A stretch of 42,010 nucleotides of DNA from Candidatus Wallbacteria bacterium GWC2_49_35 (GCA_001791795.1 MGFH01000047.1:1-42010); one strand, 5' to 3'; shown: positions 19,331 through 28,309, counted from the first letter of the stretch. A program made the numbers and translations. The notes: generated by a model not told the origin, from the sequence alone.

Positions 19331-20270
19331 CGCGTTTTTATTTATAACCGGCCTGTTTCTTTTGTGCCTGGCGGTTTATTTACACTATCAGCCGCCGGTC
19401 AGGCCGAAGGATGCGGTTTCGGCGCAGCCCACCGAATACAAAGCGATCGCGGCGCTTTGTGAATCCGCCACAAAAACTTTTGCCGGATTTTTCTCCGAAG
19501 CCGACCGCGTCAAATTCTTTTCGGACATCGATACTTTTATAAAATCGCGCGGCCTGAAGCTGGTTTCGCTCGCCCATCAAAACGCGCCGTTCTCGTCTTT
19601 TTCGATATTAAATATCAATAAGACCGTTTTCACCATAAATATTTCCGGCCGTTACGCCGACGTCAGAAATTTTCTTTTTCTGCTCGAAAGTCAGCCTTAC
19701 CTGAACTCTATCGACGGCCTGAAATTATATCCGGTCCAGTCTTCCGGCCCTTCATCGGGCGAAACCGCGGCCGAGATTCGCTATTGCCTTTACTCGTTCG
19801 TTTCTCTCAAAAAGGTGAAACCCGGCGAACGCTCTTCCATGAACGATTACAAACTTTCGAAAGCGCGGCCGGACAAAACTGCGTCGATAGATAAAACTCC
19901 CGCCGTCGATATTTTCAGATCATCACTTCAGGGCGGATCTTCAGCCACCGCTCCGCCGAAAACGGAATCGCTTACGGCCGCCTCAAAAGACACTCAGTCG
20001 GTAAAGATAATTTCCGCGCCGGCTGAAGGGCCGTTCGCGAAAAAGCCAGCCGCATCCGACAAACTTATCTATTCCGGCTATTATTTCGACTCGAAAAAAG
20101 GCATAAAAGCCTTCGTCGAATTCGACGGCCGCATCGACGTCGTAAGCGCGGGCGCCTCCGTGGGCGAAACTTATACCGTCGTCCGCCTGGACGAATCGAG
20201 CGTCGTCATAGCCAATCGCGAAGAGCCGTTCGACACGATAGAGGCCAGGCTGACCGGAGCGGTAAAGTAA
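19314..20270 (+). CDS. PilO-like protein with C-terminal PilP/GspC-HR-like beta domain
   Basis: TM (FLFITGLFLLCLAVYLHY), PilO-like ferredoxin-fold region (SFSILNINKTVFTINISGRYADVRNFLFLLESQPYL), linker, KLIYSGYYFDSKKGIKAFVEFDGRIDVVSAGASVGETYTVVRLDESSVVIAN; overlaps previous gene by 17 nt. Confidence 0.6.
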   Translation: MIKKINAFLFITGLFLLCLAVYLHYQPPVRPKDAVSAQPTEYKAIAALCESATKTFAGFFSEADRVKFFSDIDTFIKSRGLKLVSLAHQNAPFSSFSILNINKTVFTINISGRYADVRNFLFLLESQPYLNSIDGLKLYPVQSSGPSSGETAAEIRYCLYSFVSLKKVKPGERSSMNDYKLSKARPDKTASIDKTPAVDIFRSSLQGGSSATAPPKTESLTAASKDTQSVKIISAPAEGPFAKKPAASDKLIYSGYYFDSKKGIKAFVEFDGRIDVVSAGASVGETYTVVRLDESSVVIANREEPFDTIEARLTGAVK

Positions 20271-20372
20271 TTTCACTTTCAATAATTATCCGGCAGTTGT
20301 TGAATTAATAATGGATTGTAATTTCTTCTTTTTTATATTATAATTTTCTAGAAATAATCAAAGGAAATTTGA

Positions 20373-20882
20373 ATGGCTTTCTCAGATAAAAATATCACGA
20401 TAGTAAAAGCCTCCCTTCAATACGCCGCTTCGTTCTGCAGGGCGGTGGCTTCGGTTGCGCGCGAAAGAAAATATCTTGCGACGCTGAAGGGATTCGGTCT
20501 CGAGGCGACGAAGAAATTCGTCGGCATGATCGAAGCTAACGATTATGCGCAGTTTTATGCCATTGACGGCGGGCGCGTCGTCGGATGGTGCGATATCGTC
20601 CCGAAGACTCAGGAAGGCTTCAGGCATGTGGGCGTTCTCGGGATGGGCGTATTGAAATCATACAGGGGAAAGGGGCTCGGAAAAGCTTTGATGGCCGAAG
20701 CGCTCCGGCACGCGAAGAAAGTGAATTCGCTCGAGATCGTTGAACTGGATGTGTTCGAATCCAATTTGAACGCGTTCAAACTTTACGAGTCGTTCGGATT
20801 CCTCGTCGAAGGCCGAAAGATAAGAGCGCGCAAGATCGACGGCATCTATGACAATGTAATAATTATGGCCAGGCAATTATGA
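20373..20882 (+). CDS. GNAT-family N-acetyltransferase
   Basis: VGVLGMGVLKSYRGKGLGKALMAEALRHAKK; ELDVFESNLNAFKLYESFGFLVEGRKI. Confidence 0.9.
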   Translation: MAFSDKNITIVKASLQYAASFCRAVASVARERKYLATLKGFGLEATKKFVGMIEANDYAQFYAIDGGRVVGWCDIVPKTQEGFRHVGVLGMGVLKSYRGKGLGKALMAEALRHAKKVNSLEIVELDVFESNLNAFKLYESFGFLVEGRKIRARKIDGIYDNVIIMARQL

Positions 20883-20985
20883 CGGCACTGAACTTAGTGA
20901 TAATACCGGAGAAATAAAAATATTACGCTGACAAGGTTCGAATTACCAGACTAATCTTGAAGATAAAGGGGAATAAAAAGAAGTT

Positions 20986-21819
20986 ATGATCACCAAATGC
21001 ATTAAAACGATAATTCTGGCGTTTTCAGTTTACCTCCTGTTGCAGCCTTCATTCGCCGCGGCCGCGAACGATTTCAAACCGATCGATATGTCGAATTTTT
21101 TCGGCAGGCATAAAAGCGCGTCTTTCGTTTTATATAACTGCGCGACGGATAAATATTATATTCACAATTCGGAATATGTTGGCAAAAGGTACTCGCCGTG
21201 TTCGAGTTTCAAAATTTTGAACTCGCTGATCGGCCTCGAGACGGGCGTTATTAAAAATGAGAACCACGTCATCGAATGGGACGGGAAAGACGGTCGTTTA
21301 AAAATCTGGAATCAGGACCACACGCTCGCTTCGGCCATAAAAAATTCGGTGGTCTGGTATTATCAGACGCTCGCGAAAAGCGTCGGCGAAAAACGAATGA
21401 AAAAATTCGTCGAAGCCGCGGAATACGGAAATATGGACATTTCCGGCGGCCTGACGAAATTCTGGCTCCACGGCTCTGAAGGCACATTGAAGATATCGGC
21501 GCTTGAACAGGTCGAATTTTTAAAAAAATTCGTCGATGAAAAACTTCCGTTTTCGAAAAAAAATATCAGGATAGTCAAGAAGATAATTGAACTGCAGGCC
21601 GGCGAAAATTATTCCCTGAGCGGTAAAACCGGATCCGGCATGGAAAATGGCCGCCACGTATGCGGATGGTTCGTCGGCACCGTGAAAACCACTAAAACCG
21701 TATATGTTTTTGCGACCCTGATAGCGGCCGACCTTAAAACCGAAGACAGCCCGGCGCTCGGATCAGTGGCCAAAAAGATCACAATGAATATATTAAAATC
21801 GATGGAGATCATAAAATAA
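20986..21819 (+). CDS. Class D (OXA-type) serine beta-lactamase, exported
   Basis: Signal peptide; SxxK motif YSPCSSFKILNSLIGLE; SVV (KNSVVWYYQ); YGN (EYGNMDISGG); FWL (W); KTG (LSGKTGSG). Confidence 0.9.
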   Translation: MITKCIKTIILAFSVYLLLQPSFAAAANDFKPIDMSNFFGRHKSASFVLYNCATDKYYIHNSEYVGKRYSPCSSFKILNSLIGLETGVIKNENHVIEWDGKDGRLKIWNQDHTLASAIKNSVVWYYQTLAKSVGEKRMKKFVEAAEYGNMDISGGLTKFWLHGSEGTLKISALEQVEFLKKFVDEKLPFSKKNIRIVKKIIELQAGENYSLSGKTGSGMENGRHVCGWFVGTVKTTKTVYVFATLIAADLKTEDSPALGSVAKKITMNILKSMEIIK

Positions 21820-21872
21820 GACGGCTCATAGCGTCTGACGGCGGAAGGTTTTCACCGAACCAGCAATCCGCT

Positions 21873-22715
21873 TTAGATATAGACAGGATTAGCATAGCAG
21901 TAATCACAGCCGGTCGGACATTTCTTGACGGGCCAGCCGCCCAGATCGACCGAACTGACGCAGCCGCATTTCGGACGGCGCCTTAATTCGCGCGGGTCGC
22001 ATTCGTCCTTTGCCGGATGCAGGCCGCTTAGAAGTTTTCCGTCGATACAGGCCGAGCCTTCGAATCCTTCGACGCAGCAGGCATAAATTTTTACTTTATA
22101 TCTTGATTCAAGCGTCCTGAAATTTTCCGCGATTATCGCGCGCTCGAATTCGCTGAATCGTATTATTTCACAGCCTATCGATTTAAACCGCCTGTCAACC
22201 TTCGCGTGATATCCGGGTTCCAGAAAAGAAAAACTGAAATTGTCAATCGCATGCCCCGCAGCTTCTACAAGAATAGGCTCGATTAGTTTGACATTCGAAT
22301 ACTGCCTGCCGGCGAGGTCTTTGACCTTTACCAGCGGATCGATCCTGACTTTAATTCTTCCGGCGCCGCCGGTGAATTCTATAAGCTCCGGCAGCAGAGC
22401 GAGCGCGTCTTCGTATGGCGGCGAATTCGGCTCTATCTTCCAGTCCCCGTTTTTATTTGCGCCGATGACCTTCGCCCCCATGCCGGTTATGGTCAACTGA
22501 ATGAAAATCTGGCTCCCGTCTTTTATAAGGCCGCTCAGAAAGCCATGCAGAGGCCCGCTAAGCAGAGCCGCCGGATGCTTGGTCCAAAGGACCAGCGTGT
22601 GTACAGCCACTCCTTTATCAAGCCTGGCAAGGCATTCCCTGATGATATCGTCCGGATAATATTTCGGCATGTCGCACATCCGCGATGCGCTTAAAATGGT
22701 TTTATATCGAGCCAT
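21873..22715 (-). CDS. DUF1848-family protein with C-terminal CX3CX2C (radical-SAM-like) cluster
   Basis: MARYKTILSASRMCDMPKYYPD...VLWTKHPAALL...CGCVSSVDLGGWPVKKCPTGCDYCYANPVYI. Confidence 0.75.
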   Translation of the reverse strand: MARYKTILSASRMCDMPKYYPDDIIRECLARLDKGVAVHTLVLWTKHPAALLSGPLHGFLSGLIKDGSQIFIQLTITGMGAKVIGANKNGDWKIEPNSPPYEDALALLPELIEFTGGAGRIKVRIDPLVKVKDLAGRQYSNVKLIEPILVEAAGHAIDNFSFSFLEPGYHAKVDRRFKSIGCEIIRFSEFERAIIAENFRTLESRYKVKIYACCVEGFEGSACIDGKLLSGLHPAKDECDPRELRRRPKCGCVSSVDLGGWPVKKCPTGCDYCYANPVYI

Positions 22716-22743
22716 GCGATAATTTTACCATAAATTTTTTATA

Positions 22744-22772
22744 TTGACAAATCAGTCTTGATAATATATTAT
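22744..22772 (+). promoter_or_regulatory. Sigma70-like promoter TTGACA-N17-TATTAT upstream of SDR gene
   Basis: ttgaca 22744-22749, 17-nt spacer, tattat 22767-22772. Confidence 0.65.
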
Positions 22773-22873
22773 TTTGAGTACAAATTAAAGTTTGAATTTT
22801 ATTGTTTTTTTTATTCTGAAATTTTTAACTGAAAATTATTTATAGTAAACGAAATTAATTGGTTGACATGTAA

Positions 22874-22959
22874 GGCCGGCAAAAATTTTTCGGAGCGAAG
22901 CCTCCGCAGGCGCCTAAGGCGCCGAGGACCAGCTAGCGGAGAAAAGATTTTTGTCGGCC
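22874..22959 (+). promoter_or_regulatory. Structured palindromic element in putative 5' leader (candidate cis-regulatory RNA or dispersed REP-like element)
   Basis: Outer arms ggccggcaaaaatttttc / gaaaagatttttgtcggcc; inner hairpins cggag-cgaagc-ctccg and ggcgcc-taa-ggcgcc; alternative ctccgc/gcggag pairing. Confidence 0.6.
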
Positions 22960-22999
22960 GCAATAATAAATCTTATTTTTTTAAAATCGGAGAGAAACA

Positions 23000-23752
23000 A
23001 TGGATCTGAAAGGTAAAACCGCGCTTGTAACCGGATCGTCCCGAGGCATCGGGCGCGCCATCGCCCTTAAATTTTCTTCGCTTGGCGCCGGAATCGGCGT
23101 TCACTGCGTATCGCGGATCGAGCTCGCGCAGGAAGTGTGCGGCGAAATTAACGCTTCCGGAGGAACTGCCTTCGCTTTTCAGGCGGATATTTCCGAATCG
23201 CAGAAGGTGGACCAGATGATGGACGCCTTCATTGAAAAGTTCGAAAAGATCGATATACTCGTCAATAACGCCGGGATCGTCAGCGACTGCCCGCTCGCCG
23301 GAATGCAGGACGAGATATGGAAAAGAGTTATAGACGTGAACCTCACCGGCACTTTCAACATGTGCCGCGCCGCCGCCCGCCATATGATGGCCAGAAAATA
23401 CGGACGCATCATAAATCTGTCGTCGTTTGTCGCCTCGAAAGGCGGCCGCGGCCAGTCCAACTACGCCTCGAGCAAAGCCGGAATAGAAGCCCTGACGCGT
23501 TCGCTCGCCATCGAGCTTGGCTCTCGCGGCATTACCGTTAACTCCGTATGCCCCGGCGCCGTGGAAACCGATATGAGCCGCGAAGCGATCGAACGCTCGC
23601 GCGAAAAGATAGTGTCCATAATCCCGTTAAAAAGGCTTGGCAAGCCTGAAGAAGTGGCGTCGCTCGCGGCGTTTCTGGCTTCCGACGAGGCTGCCTACAT
23701 CACCGGCGAATCCATCGGCGTGACCGGCGGCCTCGGGCTTTTGAGCTGGTAA
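23000..23752 (+). CDS. Short-chain dehydrogenase, 3-oxoacyl-ACP reductase (FabG)-like
   Basis: ALVTGSSRGIGRAIALKF, NNAGIVSD, NYASSKAGIEALTRSLAIEL, VNSVCPGAVETDM, ITGESIGVTGGLGL. Confidence 0.93.
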   Translation: MDLKGKTALVTGSSRGIGRAIALKFSSLGAGIGVHCVSRIELAQEVCGEINASGGTAFAFQADISESQKVDQMMDAFIEKFEKIDILVNNAGIVSDCPLAGMQDEIWKRVIDVNLTGTFNMCRAAARHMMARKYGRIINLSSFVASKGGRGQSNYASSKAGIEALTRSLAIELGSRGITVNSVCPGAVETDMSREAIERSREKIVSIIPLKRLGKPEEVASLAAFLASDEAAYITGESIGVTGGLGLLSW

Positions 23753-23763
23753 GGGGGAGCGAA

Positions 23764-24381
23764 GTGAGCGATATACTGCAACTTATTAAAAACCGCCGCA
23801 GCGTGAGAAAATTTACCGATTCGCCCGTCAGCGATGAAGCCGTTGATAAAATTCTCGAAGCGGCGCTGTGGGCACCGAGCGCTTCAAACCGCCAGAACTG
23901 GAAATTCGTCGCCGTTAAAAATAGTGCCGTCATAAAAGCCATGGCAGATTCGGTGAGGGCCGCCGTCGAAGAGCTTAAAGCCATGATCGAAGACGGCGAC
24001 GAGGATAAACTGGCGCTTTTAACAAACTACGGCGGATATTTTTCGTTTTTCGAGTCCGCCCCGCTTGTTATCGCAGTGTTTTTCAACCCGCGTCCGAATT
24101 TCGTCAACGCCATGACCGGCAAAAATATCAGGCCCGAAGATAATCTCGAACAGACGACCGCCATCGGCGCCGCGATACAGAACCTGCTGCTCGCCGCGCA
24201 CGAAGCCGGCTACGGCGCCTGCTGGATGAGCGGTCCGCTGGTGGCCGAAAACAAGATAGCCGAGATATTGAAGCAGAAAGGCATGAGGCTCGCCGCGCTT
24301 GTACCCGTGGGCGTCCCGCTCGAAACGCCCGCCCCGCCCAAACGCAAAGACCCCCGCACGCTCATCGAAAAGATAGACTGA
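23764..24381 (+). CDS. Nitroreductase-family protein (GTG start)
   Basis: LIKNRRSVRKFTDSPVSDEAVDKILEAALWAPSASNRQNWKFVAV; AAIQNLLLAAHEAGYGACWM. Confidence 0.92.
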   Translation: MSDILQLIKNRRSVRKFTDSPVSDEAVDKILEAALWAPSASNRQNWKFVAVKNSAVIKAMADSVRAAVEELKAMIEDGDEDKLALLTNYGGYFSFFESAPLVIAVFFNPRPNFVNAMTGKNIRPEDNLEQTTAIGAAIQNLLLAAHEAGYGACWMSGPLVAENKIAEILKQKGMRLAALVPVGVPLETPAPPKRKDPRTLIEKID

Positions 24382-24433
24382 CAAATAAATGAACCGGCTT
24401 ATTTCAATATATTTTTCGAATACCGCAAAAATA

Positions 24434-24481
24434 AAAATCAATAAAAAAAGGCTTCTTTCAAAGCCTTTTTTTATTGATTTT
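24434..24481. terminator. Bidirectional rho-independent terminator
   Basis: Perfect 21-bp stem aaaatcaataaaaaaaggctt / aagcctttttttattgatttt, 6-nt loop. Confidence 0.9.
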
Positions 24482-24508
24482 CGCTATTAAACTATTTTCG
24501 CCCGCATA

Positions 24509-25696
24509 TCAACCGCGGTCTTCGGTGATCATTACTGAACGGGAATTATAATCTTTGTTGGTGGCTATTTTTTTCAGCGAATCGTTATATTTCGTTCTGT
24601 CGGGCACTAAGATCATTTCCGCCACGGGATATTTGAATTTAAGTTCCTTTTTCGCCACGGCTTTTTTCAGCATATTGTCGTGCTTATACTTGTTTATTAT
24701 GTAAAGTTTATCTTTAAGGCTTTCAAAATTCTTCGCCTGCGTCCTGTTGTATTTATAACTTTTTACAGCTTCCGGTTTCACGCTTTTTGGGGCTTGCGTA
24801 TCAACGGCCGCGTTTTTGATTTTCACAGCCTGATAAGCGGCCTTTTTCGTTACCGCCGCTGCCGGGGACTTCGCTTCTTCGCCGGCGGAGCTTATGCTAT
24901 TTTCGGCAGGAGGGTTTTCAGATTTTTTAGAATATTTCGAGCGGGATATAAGATAGTTCTTATCGATCCTCTCTTTTAAAGTTCTCGCCATGTAGTTGGT
25001 CTTATCTTTTTCGCACGCGGCTTCGTAAAGATTGGAATATATCTCGTTCGCTCTGGAAGCGGAGCACGCGGGCTCGGTTCCGCTTATGTCGGCGGCCTTT
25101 CTGGCGATATCGTCCGTTTCTATCGAGTTGATATATTTCAGGCGTTTTTTAACTTCCGCCTTGAGCATTTTTGAATCTTTGGAATCGCTTTCTTCGAGTA
25201 TCTTATTTATCCTGGAATAAAAATTGTTTAAATATTTAACTTCTGCGTCAACGGTCTTACCCGGTCTGGAGGCCGTCGCCAGCGTCCTGTCTAATTTTTC
25301 TTCGAAAGCCGGTTTAGCCGTCGAATCGGCAGGCGAAAGATAGGTCGGGAAACTCATCGCCGCCACTCCCAGCGCTACCAGCAGAAACGAAGCCGCCGCG
25401 TATGTGAACTTGAATTTAAACCTGTCGATCTCTTTTTCACAATCGTATGTGGGAGCGATGCCGCCGAATAAGTTTTTTAACGTGACTGAACTCAGCAATC
25501 TGGAAACGCCGCCGAAAATGCCGGGTCCGGATTCGCTCAGTTTGCCGTAAAGGCAGTAGTTTTTGATGGCAACTTTGATTTCGTCCGCCGGAATTCCATA
25601 TTTTTCCGACGCGGCTTCGATGGTTAAATGGCCTTTTTGAATGGATGATACCGCTTCCTGAAGATAGATGGTGCTGCGACTGTTCATTAAATTCAC
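24509..25696 (-). CDS. Membrane protein: N-terminal Pipsqueak-like HTH, one TM helix, Lys-rich extracytoplasmic region
   Basis: TIYLQEAVSSIQKGHLTIEAASEKYGIPADEIKVAIKNYC (HTH-psq-like); TM AAASFLLVALGVAAMSF; C-terminal Lys/Ala-rich tail. Confidence 0.6.
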   Translation of the reverse strand: MNLMNSRSTIYLQEAVSSIQKGHLTIEAASEKYGIPADEIKVAIKNYCLYGKLSESGPGIFGGVSRLLSSVTLKNLFGGIAPTYDCEKEIDRFKFKFTYAAASFLLVALGVAAMSFPTYLSPADSTAKPAFEEKLDRTLATASRPGKTVDAEVKYLNNFYSRINKILEESDSKDSKMLKAEVKKRLKYINSIETDDIARKAADISGTEPACSASRANEIYSNLYEAACEKDKTNYMARTLKERIDKNYLISRSKYSKKSENPPAENSISSAGEEAKSPAAAVTKKAAYQAVKIKNAAVDTQAPKSVKPEAVKSYKYNRTQAKNFESLKDKLYIINKYKHDNMLKKAVAKKELKFKYPVAEMILVPDRTKYNDSLKKIATNKDYNSRSVMITEDRG

Positions 25697-25954
25697 CCCG
25701 TTGTTTATTGAATTAATAAATGAATATGTTGTTAATGATTCTACTATTATTTTTAAATTGATTGTTTAAAGCGTTTTTGTTTTCATTATTATTTTATCTT
25801 GTTATCCATATCGGCCGTTAATTTTAAAAAATTATAACCTCGCGATTTATTTTCAGATGTTTTTACGCTAACTAAACTTTATTTTTTGCCGATATGACCT
25901 ATTGAGTTATAAAAAGAAATTTTTCATTTTTATAAATATATGGAGGTACGACAG

Positions 25955-28309
25955 ATGCCAGGTATCAGAAAACTTTTAATCCATCCGCTGATAATAGCCA
26001 TTTTAACGGCGGTTTTGGCGGCACCCGCGTTCGGGGCGAATATCGCCCAGATCAAAAGCGTCACCGTTCAGGAGTTCCCCGATAAGGACCAGGTCGTTAT
26101 TGCGTCCGATATGCCTATCGCTTTCCACGAAGTCAAATCGTCTTCGCAGATAATTCTCGATATTCCAAATTCGGAATATATGAACCAGGCCAAGGTGCAG
26201 CTCGTGCTGAATAAAACCGTCAAATTATACAGGGGAATGAACCTGGTGAACTCCAAGCCTAAAACTTCCAGGATAATAATCGTTTTGAACGAGCCTCTTC
26301 CCACTACCGTTTATAAACAGAACAACCAGATATTGATCGACGTCGATAAAAGCGCCATAATAGAGCGCCTTGAAGCGGCCACGGCCGGAAAGACCAGCGC
26401 GGAAAAGCTGAAAAGCGGCTCCAACACGCTTATCGAATATCATTACAACCAGGGCAAGACATTTTCGCGCCTCGGTAAGTGGAACGAGGCCGTAGACGAA
26501 TATCTGAAGGCGCTCAAGATCGACCCCGCCAACGATAAAATTAAAATAGCGCTCGACGTCGCCAAGAACAACCTGAAATCGGACAACGAAATAGGAAAGG
26601 CTGTAAGCCTCTATCAGAACGGCGAATACAACGAAGCCATAAGGGCGTTCGTCGCCATAACCAACATGTGGCCCCAGGATATTTCCGCCCACTTCCACCT
26701 CGGCAAAAGTTACCTCAAGCTCAACAAATACCGCGAAGCGGTTATCGAATTCGAAAAGGTCATGGAGATAAATCCCGAATACGACAACGTCTCCTCGCTT
26801 TACGAACTCGCGAAACGAAGGAAAGAACTCAACAATTTCACCGTCGAAATAAACAACCAGGATATCCTCGACGTTTTAAGGACCATACTTCACGGTTCAG
26901 GATTCAATCTGGTGGCCGAGGACGGCGTTAAAAAGAGAATATCGGTAGCGCTCGTCGATAAGACACTGGACGAGGCGCTTAACGAAATTATCATCAAAAA
27001 CGGCTATAAGTATGAAAAAATAGACAATACTATTAAAATAATGCCTAATGTCGCCATGCCCGAAGACAGGGTATATTCGCAGATGAACCTCGTCGATATG
27101 GAAATAGGCCACGGCATCGAGGTTTTATCCCGTCTCATGGAAAAGAACCTTATACTCGATAAGTCCGTGGACAAGGTAAAATCGAATAAAGTGACTTTTT
27201 ATATCAAGGACGAACTCACCATCAAAGAGATATTCGACCTTCTTTTAAAGACCAACGATCTGGTGTCGATACCTTATTATGAAAACACCTTCATTATAAT
27301 GACCGCGGAAGAAGCGCAGAAGAACAATAAGTATTCAAAAAAAGAATATCACGTTTTCAAAGTCATCAACTCGAAGCCTTCAGAGATTCTGAACAAGATA
27401 TTCGCGTCTAAAATGATCGCGGACAACATCAACAAGGACAATATCGCCGTCGACGACGATAAAAGCATAATTTCGATCTTCGACGTGCCTGAAAAGGTAA
27501 AACTGCTGACATCGGTCGTGTCTAAAAACGACATAAAAGAGCAGCAGGTCACTATCGCAGTAAAACTCATCGACGTGAATAAAGCCGCAAAGCGCACGCT
27601 GGGCCTTAATTTAAATAACCTCACCAATAACTCCAGCTTGAATAACGCCTCGCCTTTCACCCTCGACGTTAAAAATCTCGGCAAGATTTCGCTGACCAAA
27701 CTCGACGCCACCATCGACATGCTCGAAAGCGACGAAGGCGCGAAGGTAATCGCTGCGCCTATCACGCGCGTGGTCCATAACGAGCAGGCGACCATACAGA
27801 GCGGTAAAACGATACCCGTCAAAGACGTAAAGCAGAACCCTCAGTATGAAGGCGGCAAGATCGTCGGCTACACTTCGGAAGAAAGCTGGACGAGCGTCAA
27901 CGTCGGCGTCGAGCTCAGCGTCAAACCCACGATCCATAACGACGGCGAAATAACGCTCGACATCAAGATAACCGACAATGACGCGCCCAACGTCGGCGAC
28001 ACAAACGTCGGCGGCCACTTCATAACAACCGGCCGCAGCACGCAGACCAAACTCAGGCTCAAAGACGGCGAAACCATAGTAATGGGCGGTTTCATAAAAC
28101 AGAAGGACACCGGCAGCGCCAACAAACTCATGTTCTTCAATAAACTGCCCATCATCGGAAAACTTTTCCAGAAGAAAGCGAATTCCTCCACGCGCGACGA
28201 GCTTATCATCTTCCTGACGGTATTTCTGGTCAACAGGGAAAATGAAACGCCCGAAGCCGAACAGCAAAAAATATCGACGGACCTGCTAAAATATAACTTG
28301 CATAATTAA
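25955..28309 (+). CDS. Secretin (PilQ/GspD family) with N-terminal AMIN-like domain and internal TPRs
   Basis: AMIN-like VTVQEFPDKDQVVIASDMPIAFHEVKSSSQIILDIPN; TPRs NQGKTFSRLGKWNEAVDEYLKALKIDP, AHFHLGKSYLKLNKYREAVIEFEKVMEINPE; secretin core VIAAPITRVVHNEQATIQSGKTIPV, LSVKPTIHNDGEITLDIKI, KLRLKDGETIVMGGFIKQKD; start 25955 follows ggaggt. Confidence 0.93.
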   Translation: MPGIRKLLIHPLIIAILTAVLAAPAFGANIAQIKSVTVQEFPDKDQVVIASDMPIAFHEVKSSSQIILDIPNSEYMNQAKVQLVLNKTVKLYRGMNLVNSKPKTSRIIIVLNEPLPTTVYKQNNQILIDVDKSAIIERLEAATAGKTSAEKLKSGSNTLIEYHYNQGKTFSRLGKWNEAVDEYLKALKIDPANDKIKIALDVAKNNLKSDNEIGKAVSLYQNGEYNEAIRAFVAITNMWPQDISAHFHLGKSYLKLNKYREAVIEFEKVMEINPEYDNVSSLYELAKRRKELNNFTVEINNQDILDVLRTILHGSGFNLVAEDGVKKRISVALVDKTLDEALNEIIIKNGYKYEKIDNTIKIMPNVAMPEDRVYSQMNLVDMEIGHGIEVLSRLMEKNLILDKSVDKVKSNKVTFYIKDELTIKEIFDLLLKTNDLVSIPYYENTFIIMTAEEAQKNNKYSKKEYHVFKVINSKPSEILNKIFASKMIADNINKDNIAVDDDKSIISIFDVPEKVKLLTSVVSKNDIKEQQVTIAVKLIDVNKAAKRTLGLNLNNLTNNSSLNNASPFTLDVKNLGKISLTKLDATIDMLESDEGAKVIAAPITRVVHNEQATIQSGKTIPVKDVKQNPQYEGGKIVGYTSEESWTSVNVGVELSVKPTIHNDGEITLDIKITDNDAPNVGDTNVGGHFITTGRSTQTKLRLKDGETIVMGGFIKQKDTGSANKLMFFNKLPIIGKLFQKKANSSTRDELIIFLTVFLVNRENETPEAEQQKISTDLLKYNLHN

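Noticed and set aside
20373-21819. GNAT + class D beta-lactamase as a mobile resistance cassette
   Set aside because: No integrase, attC-like site, IS ends or transposase seen; the GNAT resembles general YhhY/RimI-type enzymes rather than a known aminoglycoside acetyltransferase.
22863-22891. Second TTGACA next to the leader element
   Set aside because: The -10 position reads TTTTTC at 17-nt spacing; not a convincing promoter.
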